Shown one piece after another: positions 1 to 7,859 of a stretch of 64,000 nucleotides of DNA. This DNA is from Parvibaculum sp002684405 (lineage in GTDB: Bacteria > Pseudomonadota > Alphaproteobacteria > Parvibaculales > Parvibaculaceae), in the NCBI GenBank assembly GCA_965140395.1, contig OZ223207.1:1178001-1242000 (forward strand). Reading direction: 5' to 3'. Position 1 is the stretch's first letter. Each line of letters opens with the position of its first letter. The position numbers and the translations under genes were made by a program. The notes beneath the pieces are model-generated. The model was given only the letters and a program-made list of their open reading frames with translations, did not search any database and was not told the DNA's origin.

Positions 1-1079
1 AAGGCTTCCGCGATCAGAAGCGGCGCCATCATCAACAGGTTGCCGACCGTCAGTCCGAACAGCGCCGCATTTGCGATGAGCGCCGTTTGTCCATGCAACG
101 CTGCATAGAAGCACAGTGCCACCGCCTGGGTGGCGATCAGACCGAGAACGAAAAGGCGCGAGGACATCCATGCCAGCGCCCAGCCACCGGCGAGGCGGCC
201 GACAATGCTGGCACCCGCCATGACGGCAATGGCCAGGGCGGCCGTGTCGTCGCTTCCCGTGCGCATGGAAACCAGGCGGAACTGATGGGCGATCGCGCCG
301 ACCTGCGCCATCATCACGAAGATGTAGCCGGCGGTGAAGAGCAGGAAGAACCGGCTTCTGACCGCGGCGTCGAACCCGATGCCGTCGGGCGGCAGTTCCA
401 CCCCGGTTTCGTCGCGCCGGATTTCATCACCATCGGGACCGAGCCCCATGGATTGCGGGGAAGGGCGAATAAGAGCCCATGTGACGGGCACAACGCCAAG
501 GATGAAGATTGCGGCAAGCCAGGGCGCTGCGCCGCCAATTCCGTTCGCATCGATCAGATGCACCGAAACCGGCGTCAGGATTATTCCGCCCAAGGATAAT
601 CCCGTCGAGGCGATGGACAACGCGATGGAGCGCCGCCGGGCAAACCAGCGCGCTACCAGGGTCGTACCGGGGATGAGGGCGGTTGCCGCATAGCCGCTGC
701 CGAAAATGACGTAGAACGCATATAGCTGCCAGATATTGTGGACATAGCCCGCCAGCATGATCGCCGCCGCGCTCACGATCGCGCCTGCCGTGATGATCCA
801 GCGCGGGTCGTATCTCTCTATGAACCAGGCAACGCCGATCCCCGTGATGCCCGAGGCGACGAAAAAACAGGCCGTGGCGCCGGACGTGGCCGCGACGGAA
901 AAGCCTTCCGACGATATGAACGCCTTCAGATAGACGGAGAGGTTGTAGAAGCCGAGCCCTGCGCAGACCGTCATGACGATGCAGACGCCGGCTACGACAT
1001 ACCATCCAAAGAATGGATGCGTCGGCGCATGACCGGCACGCGCGTCTCCGCGCGTTTCTTTTTCGGATGGCGTTGTCAT
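1..1079 (-). CDS. MFS transporter (monocarboxylate/OFA-like), 3' end outside window
   Basis: The frame reads on the minus strand from an ATG at 1079, with AGGGAGGA about 5 bases upstream, and is still open at base 1, so the C-terminus is missing. About 359 residues are visible. After a short hydrophilic N-terminus they form successive hydrophobic helices beginning with FFGWYVVAGVCIVMT, with a break in the middle rich in acidic residues (DGDEIRRDETGVELPPDG) that fits the central loop of a 12-helix major facilitator. The overall pattern resembles the monocarboxylate/oxalate-formate group of inner-membrane transporters. The substrate cannot be read from sequence. It is divergent from the GST gene. 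Confidence 0.8.
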   Translation of the reverse strand, partial: MTTPSEKETRGDARAGHAPTHPFFGWYVVAGVCIVMTVCAGLGFYNLSVYLKAFISSEGFSVAATSGATACFFVASGITGIGVAWFIERYDPRWIITAGAIVSAAAIMLAGYVHNIWQLYAFYVIFGSGYAATALIPGTTLVARWFARRRSIALSIASTGLSLGGIILTPVSVHLIDANGIGGAAPWLAAIFILGVVPVTWALIRPSPQSMGLGPDGDEIRRDETGVELPPDGIGFDAAVRSRFFLLFTAGYIFVMMAQVGAIAHQFRLVSMRTGSDDTAALAIAVMAGASIVGRLAGGWALAWMSSRLFVLGLIATQAVALCFYAALHGQTALIANAALFGLTVGNLLMMAPLLIAEA

Positions 1080-1243
1080 CGATCCTCCCTGACAGCGCTG
1101 CACATTTGTCGTTTCATGCTGCGCCATTCAAGCCCTATAGCCCGAGGCATACCCTTCGGCCAAGCCCTGTCCGGTGGCGCGCGGTCCCGGCATCGGATAA
1201 ACATGAGGGAACGGCATTCAGAACCGTGTACAGGGAGAGAAAC

Positions 1244-1861
1244 ATGAAATTCTACAATTCCATCGGCCCCAACCCTCGTGTCGTGAAGATGTTCATGGCG
1301 GAGAAGGGCATCGAAATCCCCTTCGAGGAAGTGGATATTATGGCCGGTGCCAACCGCCAGGAGCCCTATCTGAAGGTCAATCCGGCCGGTCAGCTGCCCG
1401 CGCTGGAGCTCGATAATGGCGCCGTCATTTCCGAAATTACGGCGATTTGCGAATATCTGGACGAGAAGTTCCCGGACAATTCGCTTGTGGGCGCCACGCC
1501 GGAAGAGCGCGCCGAAACGCATATGTGGACGCGCCGCGTCGACCTCGGCGTTTGCGAACCGCTGGCCGGCGGGTTCCGTTATGCCGAAGGCCTTCCGATG
1601 TTCAAGGACCGCATGCGCTGCCTGCCGGAAGCCGCGGACGGGCTCAAGGCCATCGCGCAGGACAAGATCAAATGGCTGGACGGGCTGCTGGAGGGCAAGC
1701 AGTTCCTCGCCGGCGACCGCATGACGCTGGCCGATATCCTGCTCTTTGCATTCCTCGATTTCGGAACGCAGGTCGGGCAGCCCATCGACACGAGCAACAA
1801 GAACATTGCCGCATGGTTCGAGCGGATGAAGACGCGCCCGAGTGCCGCCGCCTCGGCCTGA
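1244..1861 (+). CDS. Glutathione S-transferase family protein
   Basis: A 205-residue protein, the usual size for a bacterial GST. The N-terminal thioredoxin-like half begins MKFYNSIGPNPRVVKMF and contains the cis-proline and gamma-Glu binding region (NPAGQLPALELDNG, then ISEITAICEYLDE). The C-terminal helical half has the conserved LADILLFAF segment. Cytosolic GSTs conjugate glutathione to electrophiles or act as peroxidases or isomerases; the substrate here is unknown. The open frame extends upstream, but the ATG at 1244 follows GGGAGAG at a proper distance and matches the family N-terminus. It stands alone between a divergent transporter and a small exported protein. Confidence 0.88.
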   Translation: MKFYNSIGPNPRVVKMFMAEKGIEIPFEEVDIMAGANRQEPYLKVNPAGQLPALELDNGAVISEITAICEYLDEKFPDNSLVGATPEERAETHMWTRRVDLGVCEPLAGGFRYAEGLPMFKDRMRCLPEAADGLKAIAQDKIKWLDGLLEGKQFLAGDRMTLADILLFAFLDFGTQVGQPIDTSNKNIAAWFERMKTRPSAAASA

Positions 1862-2003
1862 TCGTAAAATCCTTCGCAGGTGCATCCGGGGTTTCGGCAT
1901 GCGCCTGCGAAAATCCCGCCTACATCTCAATTTGACGATTGCATCCGGCAGTCTTTTCGCGGCAGGTTAGTAAATAACCTTTATCAACTGGGGAGGAGAT
2001 GAG

Positions 2004-2393
2004 GTGAAGCTACTGCTGTGGATGGTCATGGCTTTCGGATTGGGCATGGTGGTCATGAAGGCCATGCCCGTATCCGCGGCCGAAATGCCGGCTTGCGTCG
2101 ATAGCGAGCGTGGCAATGCGGCCAAGGCGCAAGCCTGGTGGGATCGCCGAAGCCCGCAAGAACAGAAATACATCTCCGAACTGCCATGTGAAGAACGCTA
2201 CATTCCCATGGTATGTATCTTCCTCTGGGTTCCCGACCTGCAGTCATGCGTCAACAAGCGCGTTGGCGACTTCAGAGCGTCGAAATACTGCGATCAGCAG
2301 GGTTTCGAGCTTCTTTCCGAAGAGCATGTCGCATGCCAGAAGAAGTGGATCAGGGAAAAATACAAGGAACCCTTCCCGAGCGCGTCGTCATGA
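2004..2393 (+). CDS. Small Cys-containing exported protein, function unknown
   Basis: I do not recognise a family. The 129-residue product starts at a GTG preceded by GGGAGGAG and a short spacer. Residues 1-26 form a signal peptide (hydrophobic LLLWMVMAFGLGMVV, then a likely cleavage after PVSA). The mature part is about 100 residues with six cysteines, at PAC, LPC, MVC, QSC, KYC and VAC. The even number suggests three disulfides in a periplasmic or secreted domain. There is no metal or haem motif. It ends about 60 bases before the thioesterase gene on the same strand and may share its transcript. Confidence 0.65.
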   Translation: MKLLLWMVMAFGLGMVVMKAMPVSAAEMPACVDSERGNAAKAQAWWDRRSPQEQKYISELPCEERYIPMVCIFLWVPDLQSCVNKRVGDFRASKYCDQQGFELLSEEHVACQKKWIREKYKEPFPSASS

Positions 2394-2454
2394 TCGTCGG
2401 TCCTGCGCGGCCTCGATCCGGACGGGTCGGGAGGTGCACAGGAAGAGGCGATCG

Positions 2455-2889
2455 GTGAGCGAAAGGACGATTGAGGGCACGGCGGAGAGCCGCAATCCGG
2501 ATGACTGGGAATCCGCCGCCGCCATTACTCTCGGCAAGGAAGTTCTCGAACTGGACAAGCAGCGCGGCTATATCCGCGCCGCTTATTTCGCAGGCGACAA
2601 TTTCCTCAACAGAGGCGGGCGGATCTATGGCGGTTTCCTCGCCGCCATGCTGGACGGCCTATGCGGACATGCCGTCCGGCTCACCCATCCGGCGGACGAT
2701 CCGGAGATGCCGCAAGTAACCCTCGAGCTGAAGACGAGCTTCCTCGGTCGAGCCGATCCCGGCCGCCTGGTGGGTGAGGGCTGGGTGCGCCATCGCGGCC
2801 GGTCGATTGCCTTTGCAGAAGCGGAACTCCGCAATGAGGCGGGCGATCTCGTCGCCCGGGCCAGCGCCACCTTCAAAGTCGGACGGTAA
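2455..2889 (+). CDS. PaaI-type hotdog-fold thioesterase
   Basis: The 144-residue product has hotdog thioesterase character. The central helix segment GGRIYGGFLAAMLDGLCG matches the PaaI pattern HGGxxxxxxDxxxG, except that Tyr replaces the usual His before GG. The acidic residue in MLDG is kept. Beta strands VTLELKTSFLGRADPG and EGWVRHRGRSIAFAEAEL follow, as in acyl-CoA thioesterases. It probably hydrolyses a CoA thioester in the cytoplasm. The frame is open much further upstream, but the GTG at 2455 has AGGAAGAGG just before it and the upstream part overlaps the preceding gene. The acyl substrate is unknown. Confidence 0.8.
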   Translation: MSERTIEGTAESRNPDDWESAAAITLGKEVLELDKQRGYIRAAYFAGDNFLNRGGRIYGGFLAAMLDGLCGHAVRLTHPADDPEMPQVTLELKTSFLGRADPGRLVGEGWVRHRGRSIAFAEAELRNEAGDLVARASATFKVGR

Positions 2890-2965
2890 TCCTTTACCCA
2901 AAGACAATTGACACTTCGCTGAAGGTGACTGAGCCTTAGCGGGTTTCTGGAATTGGGGGTAATCC

Positions 2966-3667
2966 ATGTTCAATCGATTCGCGCTGGGCGCGGCATTTCT
3001 GGTGTCGGCCTTCTTCGCTGCGGGCAATCCTGCACAGGCTGAAACTGCCGATTGGTCCGGCTTCTATCTGGGCGCTCATGCGGGCGGTATCGCCGCCAAG
3101 GAGCATTGGAAATGGAACCAGGCCGGTTTGTATGCCGCCAGCGCGGGCGAAACGCACGATCCCAGCGTGAACGGCCTTATCGCAGGCGGGCAGGCCGGCT
3201 ATCTCCATCAGTGGGGTCCGTGGGTCGCCGGCGTTGAACTATCGGCGACCACCGGCCATCTGAAAGACAAGTCCAACAGCACGTCGACCCCCGGTGTGGT
3301 CCACAAGACCACGATCGACTGGTTTGCAACTGCGGCTGCGAAGTTCGGCTATGCCCGAGAGGATTATCTTTTTTATGGCCTCGCCGGTTACGCAGGGACC
3401 GACATACACACCTCGACCGGACAGCCGGGCGTAAGCGAGTTCTTCGAAGAGGTCTGGCAAAGCGGGTTTCTGCTGGGGGCGGGCGTGGACTACAAGCTCT
3501 CCAAGCACATCGTGCTCGGCGCGCAGTACAATTACATGCACATTCCGGAAAGAGATCGCACCGGCACCGGGCAATTCGAAACCGGGGGCTCGACAGGCGT
3601 CGCGGAATCCATCAGTACAGGCGCGGATTATCACATCGCCACGCTTCGCATGAGCTGGCAGTTCTGA
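2966..3667 (+). CDS. Omp25/Omp31-like outer-membrane beta-barrel protein
   Basis: A 233-residue protein with a clear signal peptide (FALGAAFLVSAFFAAG, cleavage near AQA-ET). The mature N-terminus DWSGFYLGAHAGG is the hallmark start of the small alphaproteobacterial outer-membrane barrel family. It is followed by alternating amphipathic strands such as GGQAGYLHQWGPWVAGVEL and LGAGVDYKLSKHIVLGAQYNY. It ends in Phe (LRMSWQF), the C-terminal signature recognised by the BAM complex. It is probably an eight-stranded barrel in the outer membrane. Its stop codon abuts the stop of the convergent TetR gene; both lie in the palindrome TGATCA. Confidence 0.88.
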   Translation: MFNRFALGAAFLVSAFFAAGNPAQAETADWSGFYLGAHAGGIAAKEHWKWNQAGLYAASAGETHDPSVNGLIAGGQAGYLHQWGPWVAGVELSATTGHLKDKSNSTSTPGVVHKTTIDWFATAAAKFGYAREDYLFYGLAGYAGTDIHTSTGQPGVSEFFEEVWQSGFLLGAGVDYKLSKHIVLGAQYNYMHIPERDRTGTGQFETGGSTGVAESISTGADYHIATLRMSWQF

Positions 3668-4288
3668 TCATTCCGGGGCGCGTGTCCAACCCGTGGCGCC
3701 GCCCACAAGCTGCACGAGGGCGGCGTCGACCTCTTTCTTCGTCGCCCCCTCGAACTTCATCAGTGCGACTGTGTGTCCGCCACCGATGAAAATCCGCGCT
3801 GCAGCCTTGGGCTTGATCCAGGCAGGAATGTCGTTCGCCTTCTGGCCCCGCCTGATGGTCGCCTCGGCTGCATGGTGCAACCGCCCCAGAACCTCCAGAT
3901 AGGCCGGCCACCGGTCGCTCCCCGTGCCCGTGCTCCAGTCCAGCCAGACGCGAATGCGGTCCGGCTGCTCTTCCACGCTGTCGGTGAACAGGCGGGCGAG
4001 CATCATCAACGCGTCGGCGGCGGGTAGTGTTTTCCGGGCAAGGGTGTCGGCCAGAAGACCGTCGAGAAAGGCTTCGACCTCCGCCAGCGTTGCGGCGACG
4101 AGATCGTCTCTGGTGCGGAAGTAGGAATAGACCGCCGGAATGGAAACGCCGGCCCGTGCCGCGACATGGGAATGTGTCGCCCGCGCTATTCCGTGCTCGG
4201 CAAACGCGGATAATGCGCAGCGCAGCAGCTGGGCGCGCCGATCCTCAGGAGAAAGGCGGGTTCGGCGGCGATTTGCGTCAACGGACAA
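3668..4288 (-). CDS. TetR-family transcriptional regulator, divergent to P450
   Basis: A 206-residue repressor-type protein. The N-terminal DNA-binding domain has RRAQLLRCALSAFAEHG and the helix-turn-helix THSHVAARAGVSIPAVYSYF. The C-terminal two thirds are a helical ligand-binding domain reminiscent of the BetI-type C-terminus (DRIRVWLDWSTGTGSD). The start is a TTG at 4288: an in-frame stop lies a few codons upstream and GGGAG sits about 10 bases before it. It is divergent from the CYP153 gene with about 130 bases between starts, so it most likely controls that gene and itself. The inducer is unknown. Confidence 0.88.
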   Translation of the reverse strand: MSVDANRRRTRLSPEDRRAQLLRCALSAFAEHGIARATHSHVAARAGVSIPAVYSYFRTRDDLVAATLAEVEAFLDGLLADTLARKTLPAADALMMLARLFTDSVEEQPDRIRVWLDWSTGTGSDRWPAYLEVLGRLHHAAEATIRRGQKANDIPAWIKPKAAARIFIGGGHTVALMKFEGATKKEVDAALVQLVGGATGWTRAPE

Positions 4289-4343
4289 TTCAATGATTCT
4301 CCCGGTCGTTTCGGTGCCGGATCATGGCACGGCGCAATAGATG

Positions 4344-4373
4344 TTGACAGGTTACAGCATTCTTATTGATACT
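4344..4373 (+). promoter_or_regulatory. Candidate sigma70 promoter of the P450 gene
   Basis: TTGACA at 4344-4349 matches the -35 consensus. GATACT at 4368-4373 follows with an 18-base spacer and fits a -10 element at four of six positions. It lies 45-75 bases upstream of the P450 start at 4418. Confidence 0.5.
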
Positions 4374-4382
4374 TTACTCAAT
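4365..4382. promoter_or_regulatory. Possible TetR operator over the P450 -10 region
   Basis: ATTGA at 4365-4369 and TCAAT at 4378-4382 form a short dyad with eight bases between the arms. It overlaps the candidate -10 element in the TetR/P450 intergenic space. The arms are only five bases, so chance is possible. Confidence 0.3.
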
Positions 4383-4417
4383 TAATGCGTTTGTCATTCA
4401 TTCGGGAGGAGGGCTCC

Positions 4418-5680
4418 ATGAGTATGGCCGCAGAACAACCCGCCACGACGGGTGCATCGTCGATTCCGCTCAGCGAAATCGATGTCAGCAATCCTGTGCT
4501 TTTCGAAACGGATACGGTCGGCGATTACTTCGCCCGGCTACGCGCGGAAGACCCGGTCCATTACTGCGCGGACAGTGCTTACGGGCCCTATTGGTCCGTC
4601 ACCAAATTCAACGACATCATGCATGTCGAGACGCATCACCAGATATTCTCCTCGGAAGCGAAGTTCGGCGGCATCGTCATCGACGACAGTATCCAGAAAG
4701 CGGGCGAGGGCGGGATCGATCTTCCCAATTTCATTGCCATGGACCCGCCCCGGCATGACGAGCAGCGCAAGGCCGTCAGCCCGATCGTCGCGCCGGACAA
4801 TCTTGCCAAGATGACCGGCCTGATCCGGGAACGCACGGCCGGCGTTCTGGACAGCCTGCCGGTCGGCGAGGAATTCGACTGGGTGCCGACCGTGTCGATC
4901 GAGCTGACGACACGCATGCTGGCGACGCTTTTCGATTTCCCTTATGAGGAGCGCGCCAAGCTCACTCGCTGGTCCGACGTCATTACGGCGCAGCCCGGCA
5001 CCGGCATCATCGACAGCTGGGATCAGCGCACCAACGAGCTGATGGAATGCGCAGGCGCATTCCAGACTTTGTGGAACGAGCGCGTGAATGCCGATCCGAA
5101 GCCCGATCTGATTTCCATGATGGCGCATTCGGAAGCAACGCGGAACATGCCGCCGGAAGAGTTCCTGGGCAATCTCGCGCTGCTCATCGTGGGCGGCAAC
5201 GACACGACGCGCAATTCCATGTCGGGCAGCGTGCTGGCGCTTCATCAGAACCCGAAGGAATATGAAAAGCTGCTTGCCGACCACAAGCTGATCGACAGCA
5301 TGATACCGGAAGTCATTCGCTGGCAGACGCCGCTGGCGCATATGCGCCGTACCGCGCTCGAAGATACCGAGCTTGGCGGCAAGACGATCCGCAAGGGCGA
5401 CAAGGTCGTGATGTGGTACCTGTCGGGCAATCGCGACAATGAAGTGATCGAAAACCCGGAAGCCTTCATCATCGATCGCGCACGGCCGCGTCAGCATCTC
5501 TCCTTCGGCTTCGGCATTCACCGCTGTGTCGGCAATCGCCTTGGCGAATTGCAGTTGCGCATCCTCTGGGAAGAAATCCTGAAGCGCTTCAGCCGGATCG
5601 AAGTGGTCGGCGAACCGGAGCGCGTTCGCTCCAACTTCGTGCGCGGCTACGCCACGCTGCCGGTGAAGATACACGCATAG
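4418..5680 (+). CDS. Cytochrome P450, CYP153-type alkane/fatty-acid terminal hydroxylase
   Basis: A 420-residue soluble bacterial P450, the normal CYP153 length. Visible signatures are the I-helix oxygen-activation motif GGNDTTRNSMSG, the ExxR motif in EVIRW, and the haem-ligand loop FGFGIHRCVGNRLGELQ with the axial Cys. The runs MDPPRHDEQRKAVSPIVAP and LLIVGGNDTTRNSM are characteristic of CYP153, which hydroxylates n-alkanes or similar chains at the terminal carbon using electrons from a ferredoxin. The ATG at 4418 follows CGGGAGGAGGG, better than an in-frame ATG further upstream. No ferredoxin or ferredoxin reductase gene is adjacent. The divergent TetR gene is the probable regulator. Subfamily and substrate are inferred. 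Confidence 0.92.
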   Translation: MSMAAEQPATTGASSIPLSEIDVSNPVLFETDTVGDYFARLRAEDPVHYCADSAYGPYWSVTKFNDIMHVETHHQIFSSEAKFGGIVIDDSIQKAGEGGIDLPNFIAMDPPRHDEQRKAVSPIVAPDNLAKMTGLIRERTAGVLDSLPVGEEFDWVPTVSIELTTRMLATLFDFPYEERAKLTRWSDVITAQPGTGIIDSWDQRTNELMECAGAFQTLWNERVNADPKPDLISMMAHSEATRNMPPEEFLGNLALLIVGGNDTTRNSMSGSVLALHQNPKEYEKLLADHKLIDSMIPEVIRWQTPLAHMRRTALEDTELGGKTIRKGDKVVMWYLSGNRDNEVIENPEAFIIDRARPRQHLSFGFGIHRCVGNRLGELQLRILWEEILKRFSRIEVVGEPERVRSNFVRGYATLPVKIHA

Positions 5681-5687
5681 GACGTCG

Positions 5688-5718
5688 GGCAGGGGGCTCC
5701 GGAACGGCGCCCCCTGCC
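5688..5718 (+). terminator. Hairpin after the P450 gene
   Basis: GGCAGGGGGC (5688-5697) pairs perfectly with GCCCCCTGCC (5709-5718), and an inner CCG/CGG extends the stem. It starts eight bases after the P450 stop. The downstream T-run is weak (acctttcctct), so termination may be inefficient. Confidence 0.6.
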
Positions 5719-5738
5719 ACCTTTCCTCTGACTGCGGT

Positions 5739-6386
5739 TTACGGCCACCCGACCGTCAGGCGTTTATGGTGGCCGTCCCGCACTTCAGCCAGATCCAGCA
5801 TGGCAACCGCGAAATCCGCATAGGATATCTGCGAGTTTCCTTCCGCATCGGTCACAAGCGTGTCCGTTCCACTGATATAGTTTCCGGTCCGCGGTCCCTG
5901 GATCAGCAAAGCGGGCGGGCGCAGGCAAGTCCACGCTGCAGCCTTTTCCGTTTCGAGCAGGGCATCCTGTGCCGCGCAGGCTTTCGCAATGGGACGCACC
6001 GCATCCGGCAGGAAACCGGGCGCGGTCAGAACCGTCTCTCCGCTTCCATCGGCCAGTTTCAAGGTTGCCGCCCCTCCTGTCACGAACAGCGGCACACGCG
6101 TTTCCACCGCGCCTTTCAAGAGAGCACGGGTCAGATCGACAAGATCGGTCTCGCTACCGGCGGACGGGCGAAGTGTGCCGATGGCCGCGTCATGCCCCGC
6201 CATCAACTTGCAGGCGATGTCTGCATCGATGAGGAGATCGCCGACCTCGCGCCTCATATTCCCGGACAACGCATTGAGCCGGTCTTTCGATCTTGCGAAA
6301 GCGGTAACGGAGTGACCACGGCCTAGCGCTTCTGCAACGACATGTTGGCCCACATCGCCGGTGGCACCGAAAACAATCAGCTTCAT
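5739..6386 (-). CDS. NAD(P)-binding oxidoreductase (NmrA/atypical SDR type)
   Basis: A 215-residue protein with an N-terminal Rossmann motif, MKLIVFGATGDVGQHVV (GxxGxxG), followed by an Arg-containing strand (AFARSKDRL) that often selects NADP(H). The rest fits the short atypical SDR or NAD(P)H-binding group, with DAAIGTLRPSAG and LFVTGGAATLKL. There is no canonical YxxxK catalytic pair, so it may be a sensor or reductase rather than a classical dehydrogenase. Its start lies 7 bases after the stop of the EamA transporter gene on the same strand, so the two are probably co-transcribed from the MarR-controlled divergent promoter. Confidence 0.8.
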   Translation of the reverse strand: MKLIVFGATGDVGQHVVAEALGRGHSVTAFARSKDRLNALSGNMRREVGDLLIDADIACKLMAGHDAAIGTLRPSAGSETDLVDLTRALLKGAVETRVPLFVTGGAATLKLADGSGETVLTAPGFLPDAVRPIAKACAAQDALLETEKAAAWTCLRPPALLIQGPRTGNYISGTDTLVTDAEGNSQISYADFAVAMLDLAEVRDGHHKRLTVGWP

Positions 6387-6392
6387 CCGTAT

Positions 6393-7280
6393 TCATCCTT
6401 TTGTCTGAAGGGGTGCGACAGTGGTGGCTGGCGCCAGACGTCCGGCGCGTTGCCCAAGCCAGACGCTCAGCATCACGATCGCTGCGCCGCAGGCTTGCTC
6501 GAACGACAGCTGCTGGCCAAGCAGGCCCCAGCCCAGGAGGACCGCGCTCAAAGGGCTCAGCAATGTGAAAGCTGTGACGCTGGCCGGCCCCAGCCGGGCA
6601 ATCCCGCGAAACCAGAAAAAATAGGTCAGCGCCGCACCGACGAGCCCGAGCCAGACGAAACCGGCGAGATTGAGGGCGGAAGGGACGGGAAAACCGGGTT
6701 CGAAGAAGAGAGCCATCGGCAGCAGAAGGAGCCCGCCCGCCGTCAGCTGCCACGCCGTGAATGTAAGCGCAGAGACCGGAGGCTGCCATTTGCGGGTCAG
6801 CACTGTTCCGCTGGCCATAGCAAGCGCGCCGCCGATGGCCGCCATCACACCGAAGACATCCAGCTTCGCCTCCGGCGACAGGATCAGCAGCCCGACCCCA
6901 ACGACCCCGGTGCATGCTGCAACCACACCCGGCATGGATAGCCTCGTCCCGAGCGCCGCCTTTGCGAGAAACAACACCATCAAAGGTTGCGTCGCGCCCA
7001 GTGTGGCCGCGACACCACCGGGCAGGCGGTAGGCCGCCAGGAAGAGAAATGTCCAGAGAGCCGTGAAGTTCAAACCACCCAGTATGAAGGTTCGGCCAAG
7101 CCAGTCCTTTGGCGGCAGACGGCGGACAATCAAAAGAAGCAAGAGCCCCGCGGGGAGTGCCCGGAGCAGGCTTACCGTCAATGGATAGCCGTGGGGCAAC
7201 ATCTCGGTCGCGACGATATAGCTGGTGCCCCAGATCGCCGGAGCCATTGCGGTTGATATGAGATCAAGTGTGCGCGCCAT
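6393..7280 (-). CDS. EamA/DMT-family inner-membrane transporter
   Basis: A 295-residue, ten-helix hydrophobic protein of the drug/metabolite transporter superfamily with the usual duplicated EamA halves. Examples are MAPAIWGTSYIVATEM at the start of repeat 1 and a second repeat beginning near GVMAAIGGALAMASGTVLTRKW. Members export amino acids, metabolites or toxic compounds; the substrate is unknown. The start has GGAGG eleven bases upstream. It is divergent from a MarR regulator, with tandem palindromes between them, and is followed closely by an NAD(P)-binding oxidoreductase. This arrangement is typical of a MarR-controlled efflux and detoxification unit. Confidence 0.88.
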   Translation of the reverse strand: MARTLDLISTAMAPAIWGTSYIVATEMLPHGYPLTVSLLRALPAGLLLLLIVRRLPPKDWLGRTFILGGLNFTALWTFLFLAAYRLPGGVAATLGATQPLMVLFLAKAALGTRLSMPGVVAACTGVVGVGLLILSPEAKLDVFGVMAAIGGALAMASGTVLTRKWQPPVSALTFTAWQLTAGGLLLLPMALFFEPGFPVPSALNLAGFVWLGLVGAALTYFFWFRGIARLGPASVTAFTLLSPLSAVLLGWGLLGQQLSFEQACGAAIVMLSVWLGQRAGRLAPATTVAPLQTKG

Positions 7281-7297
7281 TTGCCGCCTCCATTTAT

Positions 7298-7336
7298 CTT
7301 GATATCGAGGTATATCTCTAATACCTTGACGTCAAG
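7298..7336. promoter_or_regulatory. Tandem palindromes, probable MarR operator
   Basis: Two related 12-base palindromes lie in the divergent eamA/marR promoter: CTTGATATCGAG at 7298-7309, nearly perfect, and CTTGACGTCAAG at 7325-7336, perfect. Their centres are 27 bases apart. The whole block is also an imperfect larger inverted repeat. MarR proteins commonly bind such palindromes and autoregulate. Direct evidence is the sequence symmetry only. Confidence 0.6.
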
Positions 7337-7360
7337 ATATTTATGACGGAATGTTGCGGC

Positions 7361-7843
7361 ATGGATCAGGTAGACAGAATTCTCGACCAATGGCGGGCGG
7401 CGCGCCCGGATCTGGATGTCGTGCCGATGGGTACGATCGGCCGGATGAAGCGTCTCACGGCCCATCTGGCGCAAGGTATGGAACGCGTCTTTTCAGCCCA
7501 TAGCCTGAATGCGGCGAGCTTCGACGTTCTGGCCACGTTGCGGCGGGCAGGCGCCCCCTATGAACTCACACCCTCGGAACTCATCGAATGGTCCATGGTG
7601 ACGTCAGGTACCATGACCAACAGATTGGACCGGCTCGAGGCGGCAGGCTTCATCACGCGGCATCGTAACCCCGAGGACGGGCGGGGTTTTCTGATCGGGC
7701 TAACGGAGAAGGGACGAAAGCTGATCGACGAGGCAGTCACGGCGCATGTCGAAAACCAGCACGCCATGATTGAGGTCCTGAACGAAAACGAACGCAAAAC
7801 GCTCGACAGGCTGCTGGGCAAATGGCTCGGGACCTTCGAATAA
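7361..7843 (+). CDS. MarR-family transcriptional regulator
   Basis: A 160-residue winged-helix protein. It begins MDQVDRILDQWRAARPDLD, the typical start of one MarR subgroup. It has the recognition region LTPSELIEWSMVTSGTMTNR and the wing LVERGF-like segment AAGFITRHRNPEDGRG with the conserved DxRG-type turn. An in-frame ATG at 7343 is also possible, but it sits almost on the palindrome and lacks a ribosome binding site, so 7361 is preferred. It is probably a repressor of the divergent EamA transporter and of itself, relieved by a small molecule. Confidence 0.88.
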   Translation: MDQVDRILDQWRAARPDLDVVPMGTIGRMKRLTAHLAQGMERVFSAHSLNAASFDVLATLRRAGAPYELTPSELIEWSMVTSGTMTNRLDRLEAAGFITRHRNPEDGRGFLIGLTEKGRKLIDEAVTAHVENQHAMIEVLNENERKTLDRLLGKWLGTFE

Positions 7844-7859
7844 GCCTCGACGCTTGCAA

